From Streptomyces caniferus (GTDB lineage: Bacteria; Actinomycetota; Actinomycetes; Streptomycetales; Streptomycetaceae): a stretch of DNA of 64,000 bases. Below, piece by piece: positions 27,558 through 35,369 of this stretch; the stretch's first letter is position 1, and every line of letters begins with the position of its first letter. The notes below the pieces were generated by a model. It worked only from the letters and a program-made list of their open reading frames with translations, had not been told where the DNA came from and did not search any database. Made by a program: the position numbers and the translations under genes. The stretch is taken from positions 496,001 through 560,000 of the forward strand of contig NZ_BLIN01000003.1 of the NCBI RefSeq assembly GCF_009811555.1, read 5' to 3'.

Positions 27558-28283
27558 TCACACCGCACACAGGAAGCCGCCCGCCCGGAGGCCGCGCGGT
27601 GCGGTCGTCGGGCAGGCGGGCGGCACCCAGCGGGCCAGGGTCTGCTTGTAGCCGAAGTCCTGGGTCCAGTAGGCCCGGAGCTTGCCGCCCAGGGCGACAC
27701 CTATGCCGGTGGCCTTGGAGTGGCAGCCGAGGAGGTTGGCCCGGTGGCCGGGGCTGTGCATCCAGGCGTCGAACGCGCCTTGCGGCGTCCTCGGCCAGGC
27801 GTCGATGTTCTCCCCGGAGGCGTCGTCGTATCCCTGCGCCTCCATCCGCTCCTTGGGGCCCTTGCCGTCGGGGCCGGTGTGCGCGTAGAAGCCGTGGGCC
27901 GCCATGTCCTGGCTGTGCAGCCGGGCCGCCTTGTCCATGCGCGGGTCGCGGTGCAGGGGCGCGCAGCCGTGCTGCTTCCTGGCGTTGTTGACGAGTCGGT
28001 TGATCTCCGCCTCGTAGCGTTCGACCTTGCTGGTGCCGCGCTTGGTGGCGGTCGGCGTGGCCGCGGGAGCGGACGGCTGCCCACCCGGCTCGGCCGTGGC
28101 GGTACCGGACCGCGAGGACGGCGGGAAGGCCTCACTGGCCTTCGCGTCGTCGTGGGACTGGAACACGGCCAGCGAGCCGGCGAGAACTCCGACCGCGCCC
28201 ACGATACCGAGCGGAATCATCCTGGCCCGGCGCCGGTGCGCACCACGCGTCTCACGCTTCGGCGAAGAGAATTTCACGTTCAA
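27558..28283 (-). CDS. secreted or membrane-anchored CAP-domain (SCP/PR-1-like) protein
   Basis: A 241-residue protein. TTG 28283 is chosen because GGAGA lies 8 nt upstream; a GTG two codons later would be too far from it. Residues 21-42 (Met-Ile-Pro-Leu-Gly-Ile-Val-Gly-Ala-Val-Gly-Val-Leu-Ala-Gly) form a signal-anchor, then a Ser/Pro/Ala/Thr linker (50-88), then a CAP domain: His in His-Ser-Gln-Asp-Met-Ala, His-Thr-Gly-Pro, Glu in Ser-Gly-Glu-Asn-Ile, and Met-His-Ser-Pro-Gly-His-Arg-Ala-Asn-Leu. These are the CAP cavity residues. The function of bacterial CAP proteins is not settled; surface roles are likely. Confidence 0.9.
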   Translation of the reverse strand: MNVKFSSPKRETRGAHRRRARMIPLGIVGAVGVLAGSLAVFQSHDDAKASEAFPPSSRSGTATAEPGGQPSAPAATPTATKRGTSKVERYEAEINRLVNNARKQHGCAPLHRDPRMDKAARLHSQDMAAHGFYAHTGPDGKGPKERMEAQGYDDASGENIDAWPRTPQGAFDAWMHSPGHRANLLGCHSKATGIGVALGGKLRAYWTQDFGYKQTLARWVPPACPTTAPRGLRAGGFLCAV

Positions 28284-29051
28284 CTAAATCGTCTCCATGG
28301 GGGGATACCGGAAGGGAAAGGGGCGGACACAAGGAAGGGCCGCCACTGCCCATAGGCTCGCGCGGCAAACCGAACTGCCTTTCCGAGAACGGCATTACCG
28401 TAACAAAACAATGAGCCGCCGGATCCCGGCCAATGAAGTGTGACGGTCCGCCCGGTGCGGCCGGCATGCCGGAACACGCCCGCTTTTCACCGCTCTTCGA
28501 ACCCCTGGCACGCTCCCCCGATCACCCCTGCAATACCGCCCCCACACATCAACGACGCCTTCATATACGCGAGTTCACCGGAGGGGCCTCCGAGGAATCC
28601 GATATGCCCGAATAGGAGATCGGGGCCACCGACGAAAAACCGCCGCCTCGGCGGCACTTGCACGGGATACCCGCGGCAGTACGGCGTCCGGCCTGAAGAA
28701 TCCGCGCACCACGGAACCCGCCCCCACGCGCACCAGGGAAAGGAAATCGCGGGCCCAGCCACAGAAAATGTACGCCTGGGCGGCGACCGGAGACCCGGCA
28801 CGGATATCGAGTTTCCTCTGTGATATCCGGGGGTGCATTTTCCCCGTGTCCGCACGGGACTTCCGGGAGCAGCCGGGCACGGGCACCCGGAGGCCAAGGG
28901 CGGAGCCGCTCATCGACCCCGGCACTCATCGGCCCCGGCGCTCATCGGCCACGAGGCCCCTCGGCCCCGGCGCCCGCGTGCCGCTGCCGCTGCCACCGGA
29001 GCGGATGCCGCACGATGTGATCCGTCGTCAGGCCCTCAGGAGGACCACGCC
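28284..29051. other. long intergenic region, no gene seen
   Basis: 768 bp between divergent genes, lower in GC than the window average up to about 28830. No reading frame here has streptomycete codon bias. Two structured elements precede the permease: an inverted repeat GGATATC (28802-28808) / GATATCC (28822-28828) and a hairpin CCCGTG (28843-28848) / CACGGG (28853-28858). They could be operator sites or part of a structured 5' leader. I match no known riboswitch. Confidence 0.5.
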
Positions 29052-30533
29052 GTGTCCGTCCCAGCCCCCGTCCCGCATCTGAAGCGCAGTCTGCGGCGCT
29101 TCGACATCATGGCGATGGGCGTCGCCGCAGTGATCTCGTTCGATGTGATCGGGCAGATCGCGGCCGGGGGCGGGGAGGCAGTCGTCTGGATCGCCGTGAT
29201 CGCGGTGGCGTTCCTGGTGCCCTACGCCCTGGTCTTCGCCGAGACCGGGGCCGCGTTCCCGCAGGAAGGCGGGCCGTATGTCTGGGTGGAGGTGGCCTTC
29301 GGCCGGCCGGCGGCCGCGCTGACCACCATGTTCTATTGGGTCACCAATCCCGTCTGGCTCGGTGGTTCGCTGGTCTTCGTGGCCGCGCAGGCCTGGGACG
29401 GCTTCGTCTTCCCGCTCGGCTCGGGCACGGTGGCCGACCACGCGTTCAAGCTGGTCTTCATCTGGGCCGCCATTCTCACCGCGGTGGTCTCGCTGCGCCG
29501 CGGCAAATGGATCACCACGGCCGGCGCCGGGGCCAAGGTCCTGGCACTGGCCTTCTTCACCGGTACGGCGGTGGCCTACGGGATCCGGCACGGCTTCCGC
29601 GGTCTGGAGGGCGCCGGCTTCGCCCCCACCGGGGCGGGGTTCCTGGCGCTGGTGCCGGTATTGCTGTTCGCCTTCGTCGGGTTCGAGGCACCCAACGCGG
29701 CGGGGGACGAGATGCTGGACCCGCAGCGCGATGTACCGGTCGCGATCGGAGCGTCGGGAGCCATCGCGACCTGCTGCTATCTGCTGCCGGTGCTGGCCAT
29801 CCTCTCTGCCGTACCGGCCGGCCGGGTCACCGGCGTCGGCGGCTTCATGGATGCCGCCCGGCTGGTCTTCGGGATCTACGGGGGCTGGCGCGGGCCGCTG
29901 CTGACCGGTGTCGCCGTGCTGTTCGTGGTGGCGCTGCTGACCCAGGGCAGCGCCTGGATGATCGTCGCCGACCGGATGCAGGCCATGGTGGCGGCCGACG
30001 GCGGGTTCTTCGGCCCGGGCCTGGGTGCCTTCCACCCGCGGCTGGGCACCCCCGTGCGGATGAATCTGCTCTCCGGCGTCACCGCCACCGCCTTCATGGT
30101 CGCCGCGATGAACCTGGCGAACGGGGACGCCTCGGCCGTCTTCGGCGTGGTGCTGGCCGTCGCGATCACCACGCTGCTGCTGTCCTACCTCGCCGTGGTC
30201 CCCGCGCTGCTGGCACTGCGGCTGCGCCACCGCGAGGTGCCCCGGCCCTACCAGGTCCCGTTCGGCACCCGGGGCTTCACCGTCGCGACGCTGCTCGTCT
30301 ACGCCTGGATCCTGCTCGGGTCGTGGGTGGCCCTGTTCCCCGGCTCCCTGGAGCAGCTCTTCGGGATCCCGTACGACTTCCGGGCGACCTGGGGCGTCTC
30401 CCGCCTCACCTTCGAGACGTTCACCCTCGGCACCGTCGCCTTGCTGCTCGTGGTCGCCGCCACCGGGTATCTGACGCAGCACGCGCGCGCCCGGCACCGG
30501 GACCACCAGGGCGCGGGCGGAACGGGCCGGTAG
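29052..30533 (+). CDS. APC-superfamily amino-acid permease
   Basis: A 493-residue integral membrane protein starting at GTG 29052 with CAGGAGGA upstream. Hydrophobic analysis by eye gives about 12 helices. The first helix has the APC break Gly-Gly-Gly-Glu preceded by Ile-Gly-Gln-Ile-Ala-Ala, and the second contains Pro-Tyr-Ala-Leu-Val-Phe-Ala-Glu-Thr-Gly-Ala-Ala-Phe-Pro-Gln-Glu-Gly-Gly-Pro-Tyr-style residues typical of amino-acid/polyamine antiporters. The loop Ala-Pro-Asn-Ala-Ala-Gly-Asp-Glu-Met is characteristic of the glutamate/GABA-type branch. Substrate not determinable. Monocistronic, behind a long leader. Confidence 0.92.
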   Translation: MSVPAPVPHLKRSLRRFDIMAMGVAAVISFDVIGQIAAGGGEAVVWIAVIAVAFLVPYALVFAETGAAFPQEGGPYVWVEVAFGRPAAALTTMFYWVTNPVWLGGSLVFVAAQAWDGFVFPLGSGTVADHAFKLVFIWAAILTAVVSLRRGKWITTAGAGAKVLALAFFTGTAVAYGIRHGFRGLEGAGFAPTGAGFLALVPVLLFAFVGFEAPNAAGDEMLDPQRDVPVAIGASGAIATCCYLLPVLAILSAVPAGRVTGVGGFMDAARLVFGIYGGWRGPLLTGVAVLFVVALLTQGSAWMIVADRMQAMVAADGGFFGPGLGAFHPRLGTPVRMNLLSGVTATAFMVAAMNLANGDASAVFGVVLAVAITTLLLSYLAVVPALLALRLRHREVPRPYQVPFGTRGFTVATLLVYAWILLGSWVALFPGSLEQLFGIPYDFRATWGVSRLTFETFTLGTVALLLVVAATGYLTQHARARHRDHQGAGGTGR

Positions 30534-30789
30534 CGTCCGCCTGCCGGGCCCGGAGCTCGGCGGGAGTTGGCGCCGTCGGTCGGGAGGGCGCGCTGCCCAG
30601 GACGGCGGCGGTGCCCGTCGTCGCGAGCGGGCGCGGCGTACGCGGGCGAGCACCGCCGGAAGGGTACGGAGGCCGGGCCACCGGCGGCCCCCTGCGTCCG
30701 CGCCCGGACCTGCTACGCCGCTTCCTCCTGATGCCGTCCTCGTACTCGGCGGCGGTCAGCAGGTCGTCGAGTTCCTTCGGGTCGGACAT
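30421..30789 (-). pseudogene. possible degenerate or spurious small gene antisense to permease end
   Basis: From an ATG at 30789 the minus strand encodes Met-Ser-Asp-Pro-Lys-Glu-Leu-Asp-Asp-Leu-Leu-Thr-Ala-Ala-Glu-Tyr-Glu-Asp-Gly-Ile, with good helix propensity and ideal streptomycete codons for about 23 codons. It then dissolves into an Arg/Pro-rich stretch with rare AGG codons and runs 113 bp into the 3' end of the permease gene. This looks like an intact 5' end followed by a decayed or frameshifted body; alternatively it is chance. The 322 bp between permease and acetyltransferase otherwise hold nothing recognisable. Confidence 0.3.
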
Positions 30790-30855
30790 CGTGATCACCA
30801 TCAGCGAGTCGGAAACCGTTCGCCGGGCAGGCCGGCGCTCTGCTTGGCTCGTCCC

Positions 30856-31275
30856 ATGAGTGATCTTCACATCCGCCACGCCACCCTCTCGGACATCGAT
30901 GCCGTGCTGCGCTTCTGGCGCGAAGCCGCGGAAGGCACGAGCATCAGCGACGACCACGACGGAGTGGCCCGCCTCATCACCACGGACCCCGAAGCCCTGC
31001 TCCTCGCGGAGCGCGACGGCCTCCTCACGGGGACCGTGATAGCCGGCTTCGACGGATGGCGCTGCTCCGCGTACCGGCTCGCCGTGCACCCGGACTGCCG
31101 CCGGCAGGGAGTCGCCACCGCGTTGATGGAAGCGGTGGAACAACGGTTCCTCGCCCTGGGCGGCCGACGGGTCGACGCCATGGTCCTGGAAGCCAACGAC
31201 CGGGCACAGCGCACATGGGGCGCGGCCGGCTACCAGCGCGAGGACCACTGGCGGCGTTGGGTCAAGCCGCTGTGA
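30856..31275 (+). CDS. GNAT-family N-acetyltransferase
   Basis: A 139-residue single GNAT domain. The acetyl-CoA loop is Cys-Arg-Arg-Gln-Gly-Val-Ala-Thr-Ala-Leu-Met (motif A, about 80-90), preceded by Tyr-Arg-Leu-Ala-Val-His-Pro-Asp and followed by Leu-Glu-Ala-Asn-Asp-Arg-Ala-Gln-Arg-Thr-Trp-Gly-Ala-Ala-Gly-Tyr, the motif B region. ATG 30856 is chosen over a TTG four codons earlier. Compact size and N-terminus resemble RimI-like and small-molecule acetyltransferases; acceptor unknown. Confidence 0.9.
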   Translation: MSDLHIRHATLSDIDAVLRFWREAAEGTSISDDHDGVARLITTDPEALLLAERDGLLTGTVIAGFDGWRCSAYRLAVHPDCRRQGVATALMEAVEQRFLALGGRRVDAMVLEANDRAQRTWGAAGYQREDHWRRWVKPL

Positions 31276-31571
31276 ACACCGGCGGCGCTGCCGGGCCGGG
31301 CGCTGATGCGCGGCCGAGAGGCGAGTGGGGCAACCGTCTCCTCGGCAGAGCGGTGCGCGTCGGAGTGCGCAGCCACCGCCCCCGGCCCGGGGCGGTGGGC
31401 GAACTCGCCCCGACCGCCTACTTTGCTGATCCTTTACCATGGAGTCTCCCTATACCCCGAGTGAAAGGTGTGTGAGCGTCCAGCCATGGACGAGCCTCCT
31501 AGTTGTCGATCATCGTTTCGACAGAGCGCGAACCTCCCGATCCTGTTCGATCATGGGACGGAGGTGACTCG
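31276..31571 (+). other. leader region of the CNNM/CorC operon
   Basis: About 296 bp. The part 31420-31570 is markedly less GC-rich and contains short self-complementary pieces (GTCCA-GCCA-TGGAC near 31477-31490; TGTCGA/TTCGACA around 31505-31524). This would be an unusually long structured leader for a transport gene, but no known Mg2+ or Mn2+ riboswitch motif could be matched. The ribosome binding site GGAGGTGA lies just before the start at 31572. Confidence 0.4.
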
Positions 31572-32915
31572 ATGACCGACCTGCTCTTTCTGGGCGTGGC
31601 GCTCCTTCTGACCCTGGCCTGCGGGGTCTTCGTCGCCGCCGAGTTCTCCCTGACGACCGTCGAGCGCAGCGACCTCGAACGCGCCGCCGAGCGCGGCGAC
31701 CGGGGCGCGGACAGCGCCCTGAAGGCGGTCCGCGGCCTCACCTTCCAGCTCTCCGGTGCCCAGCTCGGCATCACCGTCACCGGCCTGGTCATCGGCATGC
31801 TCTCCAAGCCGGCCATCGCCACTCTGCTGGCGGGACCGCTGGACGCGATGGGCCTGTCGCGGGCGGTGGCGGATTCCGCCGCCCTGGTGCTCGGCACGGC
31901 GATCTCGACGGTCGTGCTGATGGTCGTCGGCGAGCTGGTCCCGAAGAACTGGGCCATCTCCAGCCCGCTGGTCATCGCGAAGAAGGTCGCCACCGCCCAG
32001 CGCGGCTTCAGCGCCGCCTTCAAGCCGCTGATCCGGCACCTCAACAACGCCGCGAACCGCATGGTCCGCCGGATGGGCCTGGAGCCCGCCGAGGAGCTGG
32101 CCTCGGCCCGCGGCCCGCAGGAGCTGGTGGCGCTGGCGCGGCACTCCGCCAAGGAGGGCGCGCTGGCGCCCGACACCGCCGAGCTGTTCGTCCGCACCCT
32201 CAATCTCGGCGATCTGACCGCGGAGAACGTGATGACACCGCGGGTGCAGGTGATCGCGCTGGAGGTGCAGTCCACCGCGGAGGACGTGGCCAACGCGACC
32301 CGGGCGACCGGGCTGTCCCGCTTCCCCGTCTACCGCGGCAGCCTCGACAGCGTCGTCGGGGTGGCGCACATCAAGGACGTCCTCGCCGTCCCGGCCGAGC
32401 GCCGGCCCCGGCACCCGGTCTCCGAGCTGGTGCGCGAGCCGTTGCTGGTGCCCACGACGCTGACCGTGGACCGGCTGCTGGACCGGCTCTCCGGCAAGCG
32501 CACGATGGCCGTGGTGATCGACGAATACGGCGGCACGGCCGGCGTGGTGACCCTGGAGGACATCGTCGAGGAGGTGGTCGGCGAGGTCCGCGACGAACAC
32601 GACCCGATGGAGACCCCCGACCTGGCGCCGGCCGGCAGCGATGCCGAGGGCCGCAGCGTCTATCAGGCCGACGGCGCCGCCCGCACCGACCAGCTGGAAC
32701 GGATCGGCCTGCGGCTGCCGGAGGGCCCGTACGAGACCCTGGCCGGCCTGATCGCCACCGAACTCGGCCGGATACCGGTCGCCGGCGACACCCTGGAGGT
32801 GGCCGGCTGGCGGATGGACGTACTCGACGCCGCCGGCCATCGTGCGGCGCGGGTGCTGCTGCACGCCCCGCGCCCCGGCAGCACCGGGGAGCAGGAGAAG
32901 GAGGCCCGCCGATGA
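31572..32915 (+). CDS. CNNM/CorC-family protein (DUF21-CBS-CBS-CorC_HlyC)
   Basis: A 447-residue membrane protein. The N-terminal DUF21/CNNM domain (about 1-190) has four hydrophobic segments, with Ala-Glu-Phe-Ser-Leu (22-26) and Val-Gly-Glu-Leu-Val-Pro-Lys-Asn-Trp-Ala typical of the family. Two CBS motifs follow (Val-Met-Thr-Pro-Arg-Val near 215 and a second to about 345, ending Gly-Thr-Ala-Gly-Val-Val-Thr-Leu-Glu-Asp-Ile), then the CorC_HlyC domain (about 360-435). CNNM proteins are Mg2+ transporters or regulators of divalent-metal efflux; the haemolysin label is historical. Overlaps the next gene by 4 nt. Confidence 0.95.
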   Translation: MTDLLFLGVALLLTLACGVFVAAEFSLTTVERSDLERAAERGDRGADSALKAVRGLTFQLSGAQLGITVTGLVIGMLSKPAIATLLAGPLDAMGLSRAVADSAALVLGTAISTVVLMVVGELVPKNWAISSPLVIAKKVATAQRGFSAAFKPLIRHLNNAANRMVRRMGLEPAEELASARGPQELVALARHSAKEGALAPDTAELFVRTLNLGDLTAENVMTPRVQVIALEVQSTAEDVANATRATGLSRFPVYRGSLDSVVGVAHIKDVLAVPAERRPRHPVSELVREPLLVPTTLTVDRLLDRLSGKRTMAVVIDEYGGTAGVVTLEDIVEEVVGEVRDEHDPMETPDLAPAGSDAEGRSVYQADGAARTDQLERIGLRLPEGPYETLAGLIATELGRIPVAGDTLEVAGWRMDVLDAAGHRAARVLLHAPRPGSTGEQEKEARR

Positions 32916-33931
32916 CCGCGCTCCAGCTTTTCGTGGGTCTGCTGACGCTGGTCGTCAACGCCTTCTTCGTGGGCGCCGAGTTCGCCCTGATCTCGGTGCG
33001 CCGCAGTCAGATCGAGCCGTACGCCGAGCGCGGTGACCGCCGGGCGACCAGCGTGCTGTGGGGTCTGCAGCATGTGTCGGCCCTGCTGGCGGCCGCCCAG
33101 CTGGGCATCACACTGTGCACCCTGGTGCTGGGCGCGGTCGCCGAACCGGCCATCGCGCATCTCCTGGAGCCGGTGTTCCACGCGGTGGGGATCTCGCAGA
33201 CGCTGATCCACCCGATCTCGTTCGTGATCGCGCTGTCGCTGGCGACCTATCTGCACATGCTCTTCGGCGAGATGGTGCCGAAGAACGTCGCGCTGGCCGA
33301 GCCGGTCCGCACCGCCCTGCTGCTGGGGCCGCCGCTGGTCGCGCTGACCCGGGCGCTGCGCCCGGTGATCTTCGCGATCAACGCCCTCGCCAACGCGCTG
33401 CTCAAGCTGCTGCGGGTGGAGACCAGGGACGAGGTCGCCGCGACGTTCTCGGACGACCAGCTGGCGAAGATGGTCGAGGATTCCCGGGCGGCCGGGCTGC
33501 TCGACGAACGGGCGCAGGAACGGCTGCGGGACGCCCTGGAGCTGGGCCGCCGCCCGGTCAGGGACGTGGTGCTGCCGGTCGAGAAGGTCGTCTCCGCCCG
33601 GATGGGGACCACCGCCGAGGAGCTGGAGCAGCTGGCCGCCGAGTCCGGCTTCTCCCGCTTCCCCGTCGTCGACGACACCCGCCGCATCCTCGGCTATCTG
33701 CACGTCAAGGACGCGCTGGACGCCACGCCCCGCACGGTGCCCTTCCCGGTGTCCGCGCTGCGGCCGATCGCCCGGGTCAAGGCCTCGACGCCGCTGGACG
33801 ACGTGCTGACCGCGATGCGCGGATCCCGTACGCATCTGGCCGCGGTGATCGGCGACGACGGGCGGCTGTCCGGGCTGGTGACGATGGAGGACGTCCTGCG
33901 CGAGGTGGTGTTGCAGCAGCCCGCGGCCTGA
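32912..33931 (+). CDS. CNNM/CorC-family protein, short paralogue lacking CorC_HlyC domain
   Basis: A 339-residue partner of the preceding gene, joined by an ATGA overlap. The DUF21 domain (about 1-180) has Ala-Glu-Phe-Ala-Leu-Ile-Ser-Val-Arg and Gly-Glu-Met-Val-Pro-Lys-Asn-Val-Ala; the CBS pair spans about 200-335, ending Gly-Leu-Val-Thr-Met-Glu-Asp-Val-Leu. The C-terminal transporter-associated CorC domain is missing, so the protein stops shortly after the second CBS motif. Paired long and short CNNM genes are common in actinobacteria, and the two products may form heteromers (inference). Confidence 0.95.
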   Translation: MTALQLFVGLLTLVVNAFFVGAEFALISVRRSQIEPYAERGDRRATSVLWGLQHVSALLAAAQLGITLCTLVLGAVAEPAIAHLLEPVFHAVGISQTLIHPISFVIALSLATYLHMLFGEMVPKNVALAEPVRTALLLGPPLVALTRALRPVIFAINALANALLKLLRVETRDEVAATFSDDQLAKMVEDSRAAGLLDERAQERLRDALELGRRPVRDVVLPVEKVVSARMGTTAEELEQLAAESGFSRFPVVDDTRRILGYLHVKDALDATPRTVPFPVSALRPIARVKASTPLDDVLTAMRGSRTHLAAVIGDDGRLSGLVTMEDVLREVVLQQPAA

Positions 33932-33956
33932 CGACGGGGCGGCATCCCCCAGGCTC

Positions 33957-33990
33957 TGACCGATCGGTTAGATTGTTGACCGATCGGTCA
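33957..33990. promoter_or_regulatory. tandem TetR-type palindromic operators
   Basis: TGACCGATCGGTTA (33957-33970, one mismatch) and TGACCGATCGGTCA (33977-33990, perfect palindrome) lie 20 bp apart centre to centre, about 62 bp before the FAD-oxygenase start. ACCGATCGGT is a common core for TetR repressors; the TetR gene at 35344-36003 is the obvious candidate. Confidence 0.8.
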
Positions 33991-34051
33991 GACGCGTTGT
34001 TGCGTGCTCGCCGGTCGCATCGCATCCGTGCGCGACGAGGGGGGCAGGAAC

Positions 34052-35369
34052 ATGGATCGCACCACGTGCTGCATAGCGGGCGGCGGACCGGCGGGGATGA
34101 TGCTCGGACTGCTGTTGGCCAGGGCCGGCGTCGAGGTGACCGTCCTGGAGAAGCACCGCGACTTCCTGCGGGACTTCCGCGGGGACACCGTCCATCCGTC
34201 GACCCTGCGCCTGCTGGACGAACTCGGTCTCGGCGAGGCCTTCGCGCGGCTGCCGTTCGTCAAGCTGGAAGAGATGCGGGCGCATATCGGCACCACCTCG
34301 GTGGTGCTCAGCGATATGCGGCGCATCCCCGGCCGGCACAAGTACTTCGCCATGGTCCCGCAGTGGGACTTCCTCGATCTGCTGGCGCGGGCGGCCGCCG
34401 AGGAGCCGTGCTTCACGCTGCGGATGCGGACCGAGGTGACCGGGCTGCTGACCGACGGCGGCCGCGTCACGGGGGTGCGGTTCCGCGACGAGCACGGCAG
34501 CCCCGGCGAGCTGGCCGCGGATCTGACGGTCGCCTGCGACGGCCGGGACTCGCGGGTGCGGGAGGCGGCCGGGCTCCGGCAGCGGCTGTTCGAGGTGCCG
34601 ATGGACGTCTGGCAGGTGCGGGTGGAGGCTCCCCCGAGCTCTCGACTGCTCCCCCACTCTCGGCTTCGCTCGAGCGGGGGGGACCCCCATGCGCAGGGGG
34701 GACCCCCATGCCGACGCCCTCAAGGACGGCCGGGTCTTCGCGCGCTTCGGCGGCGGCCAGGCGGCCGTCACGATGGACCGCGGCGCGTACTACCAGACGT
34801 CCTATCTGATCGAGAAGGGCCGGGACGCGGAGCTGCGCACCCAGGACGTCCAGTGGCTGCGCGACCGGCTCGGGGCGCTGTTCGACTGGGACGACGAGGT
34901 GACCGGCGCCATCGCCTCATGGGACGACGTCAAGCTGCTGGAGGTGACCTTCGGGAGGCTGCGGCGCTGGTACCGGGACGGCCTGCTGTGCATCGGGGAC
35001 GCCGCGCACACCATGTCGCCGGTCGGCGGGTTGGGCGTCGGCCTGGCGCTGCAGGACGCGGTCGCGGCGTCCCGGATCCTGGCGGCACCGCTGCGCCGCG
35101 GCACGGTCCGGGTGGCCGACCTGGCGCGGGTGCAGAAGCGGCGGCAGCTGCCGACGGCCGTGCTGCAGAAGGCCCAGCAGGCCGAGCACACGATGATCCG
35201 TTCCGCGCTGGCCGGCACGCTCGACGGCGACCGGCTGCCGGTGCCGATGCGGCTGCTGCGGCGGGTGCCGCCGCTGCGGACGGTGTCCGGCTGTCTGGGC
35301 GGGTTCGGGATCCGCCCGGAGCGGGCCCCCGGGTTCGCCCGGGTCAGGCCCGGCGCTCGATCGCGTTGA
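34052..35369 (+). pseudogene. FAD-dependent monooxygenase, frameshifted by a repeat insertion
   Basis: Two adjacent frames together encode one PHBH-fold flavoprotein of about 410 residues. Frame one (34052 to about 34630) has the dinucleotide motif Gly-Gly-Gly-Pro-Ala-Gly, the Leu-Glu-Lys ribose acid, and the Ala-Cys-Asp-Gly-Arg-Asp-Ser motif. Frame two (about 34710-35369) has Phe-Ala-Arg-Phe-Gly-Gly-Gly-Gln-Ala and the FAD-phosphate motif Cys-Ile-Gly-Asp-Ala-Ala-His-Thr-Met-Ser-Pro-Val-Gly-Gly. Between them lies an 82-nt stretch made of C5/G5-rich repeats that shifts the frame by +1. Unless the G run at 34676-34682 is a sequencing error, the gene is broken. The family hydroxylates aromatic substrates. 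Under predicted TetR control. Confidence 0.8.
34629..34709. repeat. interspersed palindromic repeat (copy 1) inside the monooxygenase gene
   Basis: The 30-nt core 34649-34678 begins CTCCCCCACTCTCGG and ends CTCGAGCGGG; its two halves can form an imperfect hairpin with a GCTTCG loop. Around it are extra CTCCCCC and GGACCCCCATGC units, the latter repeated twice (34681-34709). Flanking protein sequence is continuous without it. Confidence 0.75.

Noticed and set aside
28487..28897. 136-codon minus-strand reading frame in the gap before the permease
   Set aside because: Gly/Pro/Cys-rich translation, no streptomycete codon bias and no recognisable motif; treated as non-coding.
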